Source of the DNA: Trebonia sp963774945
Lineage (GTDB): Bacteria > Actinomycetota > Actinomycetes > Streptosporangiales > Streptosporangiaceae
Direction of reading: 5' to 3'
DNA: 64,000 bases
NCBI GenBank assembly: GCA_963774945.1
Contig: CAVZHA010000003.1
Span: 186,001-250,000, forward strand
In this document: positions 17,555 to 24,555 of the stretch, piece after piece
How positions within the stretch are numbered: the stretch's first letter is position 1
Layout: each line of letters opens with the position of its first letter
Notes under the pieces: generated by a model
Database searches by the model: none
What the model was told of the DNA's origin: nothing
Seen by the model: only the letters and a program-made list of their open reading frames with translations
Position numbers and translations under genes: made by a program

Positions 17555-17616
17555 CACCAACACCCACGACGCTACGGTCAATCGCCGCCCGTCGAATCAG
17601 GTGAACACCCAGTCAT
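17555..17616 (-). promoter_or_regulatory. Promoter-like repeat R2, copy 3
   Basis: The minus strand reads GGGTGTTCACCTGATTCGAC, GGGCGGCGATTGACCGTAG and CGTCGTGGGTGTTGG. It matches R2 copy 1 at 6838-6898 at about four of five positions. TTGACC could be a -35 box. The nearest large gene downstream (SDR) is about 280 bp away, with a hairpin between. Confidence 0.6.
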
Positions 17617-17721
17617 GCATCGTGACGACCCGTTAACAGCGCCGGAGATCTGCCTTCGTCAGGCGTGGCCGGGCAGTCGGTGCGCAAGCTCGGTTCGCCC
17701 GCGACGGCAACCCGAGTGCCA

Positions 17722-17757
17722 GCGGCCCCGGTCCCTTCCGGAAGGGACCGGGGCCGC
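17722..17757. terminator. Strong hairpin terminator
   Basis: GCGGCCCCGGTCCCTT pairs perfectly with AAGGGACCGGGGCCGC around a CCGG loop (16-bp stem). It lies 20 bases beyond the stop of the minus-strand CU044_5270 gene and is placed to end the sigma-factor operon. There is no U-run. Confidence 0.8.
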
Positions 17758-17777
17758 GGACGGACGCGGTGCGGGTG

Positions 17778-18782
17778 TTACGGCAACTGGCCGGCCTGGT
17801 TCGTAATCGCCATCTGGAGCAGGGCGGCGCCGCCTACCTCGCCCTTCTCTCCCCAGGTGGTCACGCCGAGCAGGGTGTACGTGCTGGGATCGAAGATGAG
17901 CATGGCCTTGCTGCCCTGGAACGACCAGCCGACGCCGATCCCCGGGCGGCCGCTAACGTCCCTGACGTTGCGCTCCAAGGTCAGGCCGGGTGTGGTCGCC
18001 AGGAACTTGTACAGGGCCGCCCGCTGCGCAGGCAGGAGGTAGTCGGACTGGAACATGCCCTCGACGACCTTCGCCACGTCGTTGATGTCGTTCAGCCTGA
18101 CCCCCTGCGTCTTCGCCAGGTACGCGGGCATCGCGCTCGCGGTCGTGGGCATGGCGGGGAAGAACGCGGGCTGTGGGGTGCACGGCTCGGTGACGACAGG
18201 TCCGTCGAGGGGGACGGCTGCCTTCGGCTTCGCCGGCCCCGTGTAAGGCTTGCCGTTGTACCCGGGCAACCGGATCTGGCGCTCGCCGTTGACGCAGCCG
18301 AGGATGGTCGACTTCCCGTTGGGCCCCTGGTCTTCCATTAGCCCGTTCCTTGATCCGTCCACCGAGAGCCAGGTCTGCGCAACGTGACCGCCGCCGTCCC
18401 CGACCTTCGTGTAGATGAACTGGTCCGGCCGTGGAGTCGCGCCGGGGTGGCTCAGCGCGCTGGTGGCGGCCGTATCCAGCACCTGCTTGGCCGTCAGAAC
18501 CGCGATGCCCGAGCTGCGGCTGGACGACGGGGTCGGGTGGCCGATCGCCCTCCCCGCCGAGTGCGTGCCGCCAGGCAGCGATGACAGCGTGAGGCCGACC
18601 GCCAGCGCCGCCACCGCCCCTGAGGTGACGCCGACGGCGATGCGGACGCGGGTCGCTTTCCGCTTCGGCCGGGCGGACCCGATGATCTGCTGGTACATGC
18701 TGATCGCCTCGGCCGAGTCAGGCCCGGGCAGCGGGCGGCGGCTTGCCGGGTCGTGTGCCGCGAGCAAGGTGTCAACGTCCAT
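17778..18782 (-). CDS. CU044_5270-family membrane-anchored protein (sigma-factor partner)
   Basis: 334 residues from ATG 18782 with GGGAGGAAACC before it. A short cytoplasmic part starting MDVDTLLAAHDPASRRPLPG is followed by one transmembrane segment (VRIAVGVTSGAVAALAVGL, about residues 45-65). The extracellular domain of about 250 residues has LTAKQVLDTAATSA, PDQFIYTKV and a terminal GVGWSFQGSKAMLIFDPSTY. This layout matches the CU044_5270 family, almost always encoded after an ECF sigma factor gene, and the start codon overlaps the end of that gene by 11 bases here. It probably controls the sigma factor at the membrane; the family's biochemical role is not established. Confidence 0.85.
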   Translation of the reverse strand: MDVDTLLAAHDPASRRPLPGPDSAEAISMYQQIIGSARPKRKATRVRIAVGVTSGAVAALAVGLTLSSLPGGTHSAGRAIGHPTPSSSRSSGIAVLTAKQVLDTAATSALSHPGATPRPDQFIYTKVGDGGGHVAQTWLSVDGSRNGLMEDQGPNGKSTILGCVNGERQIRLPGYNGKPYTGPAKPKAAVPLDGPVVTEPCTPQPAFFPAMPTTASAMPAYLAKTQGVRLNDINDVAKVVEGMFQSDYLLPAQRAALYKFLATTPGLTLERNVRDVSGRPGIGVGWSFQGSKAMLIFDPSTYTLLGVTTWGEKGEVGGAALLQMAITNQAGQLP

Positions 18783-19395
18783 GGTTTCCTCCCGTATGAG
18801 CCGGCATCGGCGTTTGGCGGATCGCGTTCTGCGGGTTTTGCTGGGGCGGCTCCCCGAATGCCTCACGCACCCGCGTCCTGGCCCGGTGCACCCGGATCCC
18901 GACCGCGTTCGGTGAGCAGCCCAGGACCTGTGCCGCTTCTGCGTAGGACAGCTGCTCCCAGGCGACGAGCATGAGCGCTTCCCGCTCGGCGGCAGGAACC
19001 TGGCGCAGGGCGCGGGTCAGGCGGCCGTCCGGGTCGCCAAGGGCTGGTAGCGGCGCGGCGACATGACTGGCCTCGATCCGGGCGATCAGCCTGCCGAACC
19101 TTTCCTTGCCGCGGCGATGACCAGCCAGAACGCGACGAGCCACGCCATAGAGCCACAATCTTGCGTCCGGGGCCGGGGGAACGTCGTCGAGCCGCCGCCA
19201 GGCGGTGGTGAACACCTCGGCCACGACGTCGGCGACATCGGCCTGCACATCCACGCGGCGGACCGCGTAGGCCTGGATGTGCAGGTAATGCTCCTCGTAC
19301 AGCTGGCGGAAGCGGCGTTCTCGTTGTGCATATCCGTCGTCAGCACGCACCTGTTGCTGCTCCTCACGCTCGTCCGTCGGTACATGCTGGTTCAT
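18772..19395 (-). CDS. ECF-family RNA polymerase sigma factor
   Basis: 207 residues from ATG 19395. Region 2 is about residues 28-95 (FRQLYEEHYLHIQAYAVRRV, DVVAEVFTTAWRRLDDVP) and region 4 about residues 125-180 (AERALMLVAWEQLSYAEAAQ-type sequence, VLGCSPNAVGIRVHRARTRV). The helix-turn-helix that reads the -35 box is intact. It ends with a Gln/Asn-rich tail. It overlaps the downstream CU044_5270 gene, so the pair forms a translationally coupled operon with a terminator after it. It is not of the long ECF42 type that would read the TGTCGA/CGTC promoters nearby. Confidence 0.9.
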   Translation of the reverse strand: MNQHVPTDEREEQQQVRADDGYAQRERRFRQLYEEHYLHIQAYAVRRVDVQADVADVVAEVFTTAWRRLDDVPPAPDARLWLYGVARRVLAGHRRGKERFGRLIARIEASHVAAPLPALGDPDGRLTRALRQVPAAEREALMLVAWEQLSYAEAAQVLGCSPNAVGIRVHRARTRVREAFGEPPQQNPQNAIRQTPMPAHTGGNHGR

Positions 19396-19464
19396 GGCCG
19401 GCAGCGCCCTGAATCTTTCGCGGATCGCTCAAAAAGCCGTCAAGGGCAGTGGAAGCGCAGGTGG

Positions 19465-19914
19465 TCACTTAGCGGGCTTCAGGGTCAGCTCGTCGGCGAT
19501 CGTCCGGTAGTAGCAGGAGGGGCGGGCCGATCCGGAGTCGGCTAGGGTGTGACACGCTCCGCCGGTCGTGCGGCGGACCAGGTAGAGCAGCGAGTTCTGC
19601 TCGCAGTTGACCCGGATCTCGGCTAGCTCCAGTACATCGCCGGATGTCGCGCCCTTGCGCCACAGCTCGTTGCGCGAGGTGGACCACAGCACCGCGATTC
19701 GCTCGCGCAGCGAGGCGCGGAGGGCCTGCTCGTTCACGTAGCCGATGAACAAGACCTCGCCGCTGTCCGCGTCCTGGAGCACAGTCGGCACCACGTGCGC
19801 GCCGCCTGCCGCCACGCTCGCGAGCTTGCCGAAATCCAGGCCAAGGCGAGTGCCTTCCTCAAGTTCGTTCACGGCAATGATCGTGCCCTGTGCCCGGGAG
19901 GGAACGCCAGCCAT
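19465..19914 (-). CDS. hisI: Phosphoribosyl-AMP cyclohydrolase (HisI), stand-alone
   Basis: 149 residues from ATG 19914; the frame is open another 40 codons but without family similarity. The HisI core is clear: VVPTVLQDADSGEVLFIGYV, NEQALRASL, VLWSTSRNELWRKGATSGDV and IRVNCEQNSLLYLV, then GGACHT. The Cys residues in VNCEQ and GACHT plus SCYYR are the expected zinc ligands. The enzyme opens the purine ring of phosphoribosyl-AMP in histidine synthesis. No other his gene is near, so it may be a second copy or the reaction may serve another substrate. Divergent from a small helical protein. Confidence 0.8.
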   Translation of the reverse strand: MAGVPSRAQGTIIAVNELEEGTRLGLDFGKLASVAAGGAHVVPTVLQDADSGEVLFIGYVNEQALRASLRERIAVLWSTSRNELWRKGATSGDVLELAEIRVNCEQNSLLYLVRRTTGGACHTLADSGSARPSCYYRTIADELTLKPAK

Positions 19915-20002
19915 TAACCACCGTAGCGACACCAGCCTCGCGTCAGTGCCGGCTTTCAGGCCGGTCGTGCGGCCGTAGGACGCCTTGCGCGATACTGGCC
20001 GC

Positions 20003-20254
20003 ATGGTTGACGACACTGCCCGGGACCGGGCCATCTACCACGCGCTGAAGGCGGCCGACGAAGTCGCGGCCGCGCTCCAGACTCACCTCATTGAGGAACA
20101 TGGAGCTGATCCGGAGCGCGCCGCTCCGCCGAGCACCTCCAGCAACGCTCTCAAGCTGCTGCGGCAAGCTCGCGAGCACATGGGCGAGGGACTCCGGGCC
20201 GTCGAGGCCGATCGCATCGCCGAGTCCGACGGAATCTCCCGGCGTAGCCAATAG
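20003..20254 (+). CDS. Small helical hypothetical protein
   Basis: 83 residues from ATG 20003 (TTG 19985 is in frame but less likely). MVDDTARDRAIYHALKAADE is followed by two further helices rich in Ala, Glu and Arg (ALKLLRQAREHMGEGLRAVE). There is no signal peptide, membrane segment or known motif. Codon third positions are GC-rich as expected for a coding frame. Divergent from hisI with a start-to-start gap of about 90 bases. Function unknown. Confidence 0.5.
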   Translation: MVDDTARDRAIYHALKAADEVAAALQTHLIEEHGADPERAAPPSTSSNALKLLRQAREHMGEGLRAVEADRIAESDGISRRSQ

Positions 20255-20295
20255 ATCCCGCGGACTACCCGGCGGCACGGCGCCGACGGAATCGC

Positions 20296-20670
20296 CTACG
20301 GGGCCGGGGAGCTTTCGATGGACGTGATCAGGCTGCCGCGGAAGGCGTAGACGCTGCTGACCGGCAGTGGCCGCCCGTGCCCGGGTTCGGGCACGATCAC
20401 GGCCTGGACGGTCACCTGGGGGCCGTCGTCCTCGGTGATCTGTGCTATCTCGACCTGGTAGCGGCCGTGGGCGGCGTGCATGTCGCGGACGAGTTCAGCC
20501 ATCCCGTCATGCCCGTAGTACACGGCCAGTCCGGGGCGGACCAGGGGCCGGCATGCGACGTCCGGGTCCGTCAGGGCAAGCACGTCCGCGATCCGGCTGT
20601 CGCGGATGGCCTCATACAGTGCAAAGACCGCCCGAACAGATGCCGTCCCCTGACTGCCAGGACTAGCCAT
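20296..20670 (-). CDS. SnoaL-like / NTF2-fold protein
   Basis: 124 residues from ATG 20670 (ATG 20688 also possible). The sequence VRAVFALYEAIRDSRIADVL, ALTDPDVACRPLVRPGLAVY and YGHDGMAELVRDMHAAHGRY is the start of the SnoaL-like cone fold, with later strands VTVQAVIVPEPG and VSSVYAFRGSLITSIES. The family includes polyketide cyclases, isomerases and binding proteins with no catalytic signature in common, so function is open. No signal peptide. It stands next to other small proteins on the same strand without overlap. Confidence 0.75.
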   Translation of the reverse strand: MASPGSQGTASVRAVFALYEAIRDSRIADVLALTDPDVACRPLVRPGLAVYYGHDGMAELVRDMHAAHGRYQVEIAQITEDDGPQVTVQAVIVPEPGHGRPLPVSSVYAFRGSLITSIESSPAP

Positions 20671-20757
20671 CCGACTCCATCTCGTCACCGTCGATGATCT
20701 GATAATAGCGGTCCGTTAGCCAGTGCGGTGGGCCCGTCTGCTGGCGCCGGGGAACGA

Positions 20758-21078
20758 TCAGCCGCCCTCCGGCGGGCTGTCGTCGTTGGCGATCCGCTGC
20801 GCGGTGGCGTTGATCTTGGCCCGCTGCTGCCGCGCCTGCGCTTCCAGCACAACTGCTCGGACTAGCGTTGACGTGATAAAGCTCCGCAGAGAGGCGGCGG
20901 CCCTTTCTGCCGATTCCGCTACCTTGGCTATCTTGCCGACATGATCTTCGCCGCGGCCGGCCGAAACCGCACCAAGCCTCCGCAGCAGCACCGCCAGCCC
21001 AGCCTCTTGGGCGGCGCACTGCTCCGCCTTGTCCGCCACCAGCCACAGCAGCTGTGATTCGCTCATCGTCTCGCTCAT
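20758..21078 (-). CDS. Small helical hypothetical protein
   Basis: 106 residues from ATG 21078 (ATG 21066 also in frame). The product is nearly all helical: SESQLLWLVADKAEQCAAQE, HVGKIAKVAESAERAAASLR, VRAVVLEAQARQQRAKINAT. It could form a coiled coil or helical bundle. There is no signal peptide and no family I recognise. It stands alone, divergent from the permease and its operator region. Confidence 0.5.
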   Translation of the reverse strand: MSETMSESQLLWLVADKAEQCAAQEAGLAVLLRRLGAVSAGRGEDHVGKIAKVAESAERAAASLRSFITSTLVRAVVLEAQARQQRAKINATAQRIANDDSPPEGG

Positions 21079-21258
21079 GGCGTGAGGTCACTCACGGTCG
21101 GTTTCATTTTCCCCCCGGAGCGGTGGTAGCTCGCAGTACTCGAAGACGCGCTAAGACCTACAGTTGCTCTCTCCGGTTGCGGCAGGCTGGCTGGCTGGTT
21201 GCGGGCTGGTGGCGGCCCATGACCGTGTCTGTAACGTTCCGCCCGTCTCGTCACATAC

Positions 21259-21272
21259 CTGTCACTCGACAG
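21259..21272. promoter_or_regulatory. Operator half-site pair, upstream copy
   Basis: CTGTC-ACTC-GACAG. Same half-sites and same 4-base spacing as the perfect palindrome at 21313-21332; the centres lie 57 bp apart. Probably a second, weaker site for the same TetR-family repressor. Confidence 0.6.
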
Positions 21273-21312
21273 AAAAGCGCCGGAAGCGACGCCGACGGAC
21301 GCTAGTGCCAAT

Positions 21313-21332
21313 TATCTGTCGCGCGACAGATA
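21313..21332. promoter_or_regulatory. 20-bp perfect palindrome, probable TetR operator
   Basis: TATCTGTCGCGCGACAGATA reads the same on both strands. It ends 30 bases before the permease ATG at 21363, overlapping where a promoter or transcript start would be. The size and symmetry fit TetR operators, and a TetR gene closes this operon at 30093. Confidence 0.8.
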
Positions 21333-21362
21333 TTAGGGTCCGCTAGCCATCCAGGGGCAGCC

Positions 21363-22970
21363 ATGACGTCCACGACGGAAACCACCGAACAGCCAGTTGA
21401 GCACGCCGACCTGGCGCGCTTCGGATACAACCAGGAACTGCACCGCCGGGTCGGCAGCTTCGCGTCCTTCGCGGCCGGGTTCTCCTACGTCTCCATCCTC
21501 ACCACCGTCTTCCAGTTGTTCTTCCTCGGCTTCGGCTTCGGCGGGGCGGCGTTCTTCTGGACGTGGCCGATCGTGTTCTTCGGCCAGATGCTCGTCGCGC
21601 TGAACTTCGCCACCCTCGCGGCGCGGTTCCCGATCTCGGGCGCGATCTTCCAGTGGTCGTCGCGGCTGGCCGGGCAGACGTTCGGCTGGTTCACCGGCTG
21701 GGTCATGATCATCGGGCAGGTTCTCACCGTGGCCGCGGCGGCCATCGCGCTCCAGGCGGTGCTGCCGTCCATCTGGTCGGGCTTCCAGTTCCTGGGCGGG
21801 GACCCCTCGCCCACCTCCGTGAGCGGCGCGCGGAACGCGGTGCTGCTCGGCGTCATCTTGCTGGCCGTCACGACCGCGATCAACATCATCGGGATCCGGC
21901 TGATGGCGATCATCAGCAGCACCGGCGTCGTCCTGGAGATCCTCGGCGTCATCGCGATCGTGATCACGCTGTTCGCGCACGCCAAGCGCGGCCCGTCGGT
22001 GGTGATGCACTCCACCGGCGCGGCCCCCACTCCCGGCTCGCCCTACATCTGGGCCTTTCTGGCCTCCGGGCTGATGGCCGCCTACGTCATGGTCGGCTTC
22101 GACTCCGCGGGCGAGCTGTCCGAGGAGACCCACGCGCCGCGCCGCATCACGCCCAGGACCATCATCCGCGCGCTCATCGTGTCCGGCGTCGGCGGGGCGC
22201 TGCTGCTGATCGCCGCGCTGATGGCCGCGCCCAGCCTCACCGACGGCAACCTCGCCAGCGTCGGCCTCCCGTACGTGGTCGAGGCGGTCTTCGGCGCGAC
22301 CGCCGGGCGCATCATCCTGATCGACGTCGTGATCGCGATCATCGTCTGCACGCTGGCCTGCCAGACCTCCGGCGCGCGGATGATGTACTCGATGGCCAGG
22401 CAGAAGGCGCTGCCGTTCCACGGCGTCCTCGCCAAGGTCTCGCCGCGCACCGGCACGCCGATCGTCACCTCGCTCGTCGTCGGCGTCGGCGCCGCCCTGG
22501 TCCTCGTCGTCAACCTCGGGCAGAGCGCCGTGTTCACCGCGCTGTCCAGCCTCTGCATCGCCATGCTGTACCTCGGCTACCTGGGCGTCACCGCGCCGCT
22601 GCTGCTGCACCGGTTCCGGCACGCCCGCGGCCAGGCGAGCGCCGCCACCGCCGAGGGGACCGACGAGCACGGCAAGCGGCTGTTCAGCCTGGGCAAGTGG
22701 GCCATCCCGGTCACCCTCGTGGCGGTCATCTACCAGGTCCTCGCCATCGTCAACCTGGCCTGGCCGCGCAGCTCCGTCTACGACCTGACCGGGCACACCT
22801 GGTGGCTGAAGTGGAGCGCGGTGCTGTTCATCGGCATCACGCTCGTCGTCGGCTACCTCGTTCACCTCCGGCTGCGCGGCGGCAAGGTGCACATCCCGCA
22901 CGCCTGGCATCACCACCACGCCGCCGAGCCGGCAGCCGCGGCCGTGCTCGCCGAGCCGGAAAGCGCCTGA
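21363..22970 (+). CDS. APC-family amino acid/urea-type permease
   Basis: 535 residues from ATG 21363, intact. About 12 membrane segments can be followed, for example FAAGFSYVSILTTVFQLFFL, WTWPIVFFGQMLVALNFATL, WAFLASGLMAAYVMVGFDSA and WSAVLFIGITLVVGYLVHLR. The signature SFASFAAGFSYVSI near residue 35 and GFDSAGELSEETHAP in the middle are typical of the APC amino acid-polyamine superfamily. The C-terminus is His/Ala-rich (HIPHAWHHHHAAEP). As first gene of a urea carboxylase operon it probably imports the nitrogen substrate (urea, guanidine or an amide). This is inferred from context. Confidence 0.85.
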   Translation: MTSTTETTEQPVEHADLARFGYNQELHRRVGSFASFAAGFSYVSILTTVFQLFFLGFGFGGAAFFWTWPIVFFGQMLVALNFATLAARFPISGAIFQWSSRLAGQTFGWFTGWVMIIGQVLTVAAAAIALQAVLPSIWSGFQFLGGDPSPTSVSGARNAVLLGVILLAVTTAINIIGIRLMAIISSTGVVLEILGVIAIVITLFAHAKRGPSVVMHSTGAAPTPGSPYIWAFLASGLMAAYVMVGFDSAGELSEETHAPRRITPRTIIRALIVSGVGGALLLIAALMAAPSLTDGNLASVGLPYVVEAVFGATAGRIILIDVVIAIIVCTLACQTSGARMMYSMARQKALPFHGVLAKVSPRTGTPIVTSLVVGVGAALVLVVNLGQSAVFTALSSLCIAMLYLGYLGVTAPLLLHRFRHARGQASAATAEGTDEHGKRLFSLGKWAIPVTLVAVIYQVLAIVNLAWPRSSVYDLTGHTWWLKWSAVLFIGITLVVGYLVHLRLRGGKVHIPHAWHHHHAAEPAAAAVLAEPESA

Positions 22971-23002
22971 ACCCCCACCAGGAAGGAAGCACTCAACCCG
23001 TC

Positions 23003-23851
23003 ATGGCCACCGCAGCCTCGGAGCACGAGACCGACACGGTCGCCCTGGCCCGCGCGGACGCGCGGGCCCAGGGCGGCAGGGTCGCCGACGCGATGCCCTA
23101 CCTGCCCGCGAGCAGCACGCCGTACCCGCCGCCCGGTGTGGAGCCCGGCGCGCTTACCTGGGCGGAGACCGTCGCGGGGGGCAACTACACCCACAAGGTC
23201 GTGGCGCGCGGAACGCGTATCCGGCTGGAGGACGTGGCCGGCCAGGCGTGCGCGCACGTCCTCCTCTACAACGCCCTGGAGCCATGGGAGCGGCTCAACG
23301 TGGCCGACACCGTCAAGATCGGCTGGCAGGCTTACCTCACCACCGGGCACCCGCTGCTGTCCGGCGACGGCCGCGTGCTGGCGACGATCGTCGGTGACGA
23401 CTCCGGGCGGCACGACGCCCTCTGCGGTACCAGCACGGCCGCCGCCAACCGGGCGAAGTACGGCGACTCGGCCCCGCAGGGGCCGAGTCCGTCCGGCCGG
23501 GAGCTGCTGGTGCTGGCGGCGGCCAAGCACGGGCTGGCTCCGCGCGACCTGCCGCCGTCGGTCTCGTTCTTCAAGGGCGTCCGGGTAGAGCCGGACGGCG
23601 GCCTGGCCTTCACCGGCAGCGCCGGCCCGGGCAAGGCCGTCGAACTGCTGGCCGAGCTTCCGCTGATCATCCTCATCGCCAACGTGCCGCACCCGGTCGA
23701 CCCGAGCCCGGCGTACACCTGCGGCCCGCTGCGGGTGCACGCGTGGCGGTCGGCGCCGACGACGCCAGCCGACCCGGGCTGGGACGCCACCCCCGAGGCG
23801 CACCGCGCCTACCTCAACACCGCCGACTACCTGGCCGCAAGGGGGCTGTGA
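23003..23851 (+). CDS. Urea carboxylase-associated protein 1 (DUF1989)
   Basis: 282 residues from ATG 23003, with GGAAGGAAG upstream. An N-terminal arm (about 1-45) is followed by the DUF1989 domain: GALTWAETVAGGNYTHKVVA, RGTRIRLEDVAGQACAHVLL, YNALEPWERLNVADTVK, and ALCGTSTAAANRAKYGD with Cys in the place of a metal ligand. The UAAP1/UAAP2 pair accompanies urea and guanidine carboxylases and, in guanidine-degrading strains, is reported to form carboxyguanidine deiminase (CgdAB), turning carboxyguanidine into allophanate. It starts 32 bases after the permease and ends six bases before UAAP2. Confidence 0.9.
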   Translation: MATAASEHETDTVALARADARAQGGRVADAMPYLPASSTPYPPPGVEPGALTWAETVAGGNYTHKVVARGTRIRLEDVAGQACAHVLLYNALEPWERLNVADTVKIGWQAYLTTGHPLLSGDGRVLATIVGDDSGRHDALCGTSTAAANRAKYGDSAPQGPSPSGRELLVLAAAKHGLAPRDLPPSVSFFKGVRVEPDGGLAFTGSAGPGKAVELLAELPLIILIANVPHPVDPSPAYTCGPLRVHAWRSAPTTPADPGWDATPEAHRAYLNTADYLAARGL

Positions 23852-23856
23852 CGACC

Positions 23857-24555
23857 ATGAGCGTTTCCGGAAACGCCGTCCTCGACCCGGCGAACTACGC
23901 CGAGGGCACCGTCCTCGACCTGGCGGGTCCGCTCGTCGATGGAGGCGCGATCCTCCTGGACGAGGTCGTCGCGGCGCGCGCCCCGTGGTCGGCCGTCGTG
24001 AGCCGCGGCGACATCCTCACGATCGTGGACGTCGGCGGCAACCAGTCCGGCGACTGCCTGCTCTACAACGCCCATGACACCGACGAGCGGTACAGCGTGC
24101 CGGACACGATCGCCTGGTCCGGCAACGTCTACGTGCGCACCGGCACCGTCCTGCGGTCGAACGAGGGCAACCCCCTCGCCACGGTCGTCGCCAACGAGAT
24201 CGACCGGCAGGACACGATCGGCGGCGCGTGCGGCAAGGAGTCCAACACCCTGCGGTACGGCCACCACACCGCCGCCGAGCACGGCTGCCGGGAGAACTTC
24301 CTGGCCGAGGCGGCCAAGTACGGCATGGGCGCCCGCGACATCGTGTCCAACCTCAACTGGTTCATGAACGTCCCCATCGAGGCCGACGGCACCCTCGGCA
24401 TCGTCGACGGCATCTCCGGGCCGGGCAAGCGGGTGGCGTTCCGGGCCGAGATGGACATCCTCGTCCTCGTCTCCAACTGCCCGCAGATGAACAACCCGTG
24501 TAACGACTTCAACCCCACCCCGCTGCGGATGATCGTGACGGCAGGGGCAGCGTGA
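23857..24555 (+). CDS. Urea carboxylase-associated protein 2 (DUF1989)
   Basis: 232 residues from ATG 23857. DUF1989 again: VVAARAPWSAVVSRGDILTI, VDVGGNQSGDCLLYNAHDTD, DTIGGACGKESNTLRYGHHT and EHGCRENFLAEAAKYGMGAR, ending SNCPQMNNPCNDFNPTPLRM. The Cys/His residues likely hold the catalytic metal. Family knowledge says UAAP1 and UAAP2 act together as a heteromer. Five bases separate it from UAAP1, and its TGA overlaps the GTG of the next gene (GTGA), so the three genes are coupled. Presence of both proteins favours guanidine as a possible substrate of the operon. Confidence 0.9.
   Translation: MSVSGNAVLDPANYAEGTVLDLAGPLVDGGAILLDEVVAARAPWSAVVSRGDILTIVDVGGNQSGDCLLYNAHDTDERYSVPDTIAWSGNVYVRTGTVLRSNEGNPLATVVANEIDRQDTIGGACGKESNTLRYGHHTAAEHGCRENFLAEAAKYGMGARDIVSNLNWFMNVPIEADGTLGIVDGISGPGKRVAFRAEMDILVLVSNCPQMNNPCNDFNPTPLRMIVTAGAA

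Larger units (their letters stand above)
17271..17777. other. Non-coding region with hairpins and repeat R2
   Basis: About 500 bp without a convincing large gene. It holds, from left to right, an inverted repeat (17409-17452), a possible 42-residue minus-strand frame (17423-17551), R2 copy 3 (17555-17616) and a 16-bp-stem terminator (17722-17757). The rest shows nothing recognisable. Confidence 0.5.

Noticed and set aside
21079..21362. Guanidine-I (ykkC) riboswitch upstream of the carboxylase operon
   Set aside because: I looked for the conserved ACGR and GGGA-type blocks of the fold and could not find the arrangement; palindromic protein sites explain the region better. A covariance search would be decisive.
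21333..22919. Asp/Glu/Arg-rich minus-strand frame opposite the permease
   Set aside because: Antisense to a 12-segment membrane protein; the charged composition is the expected complement of hydrophobic codons.
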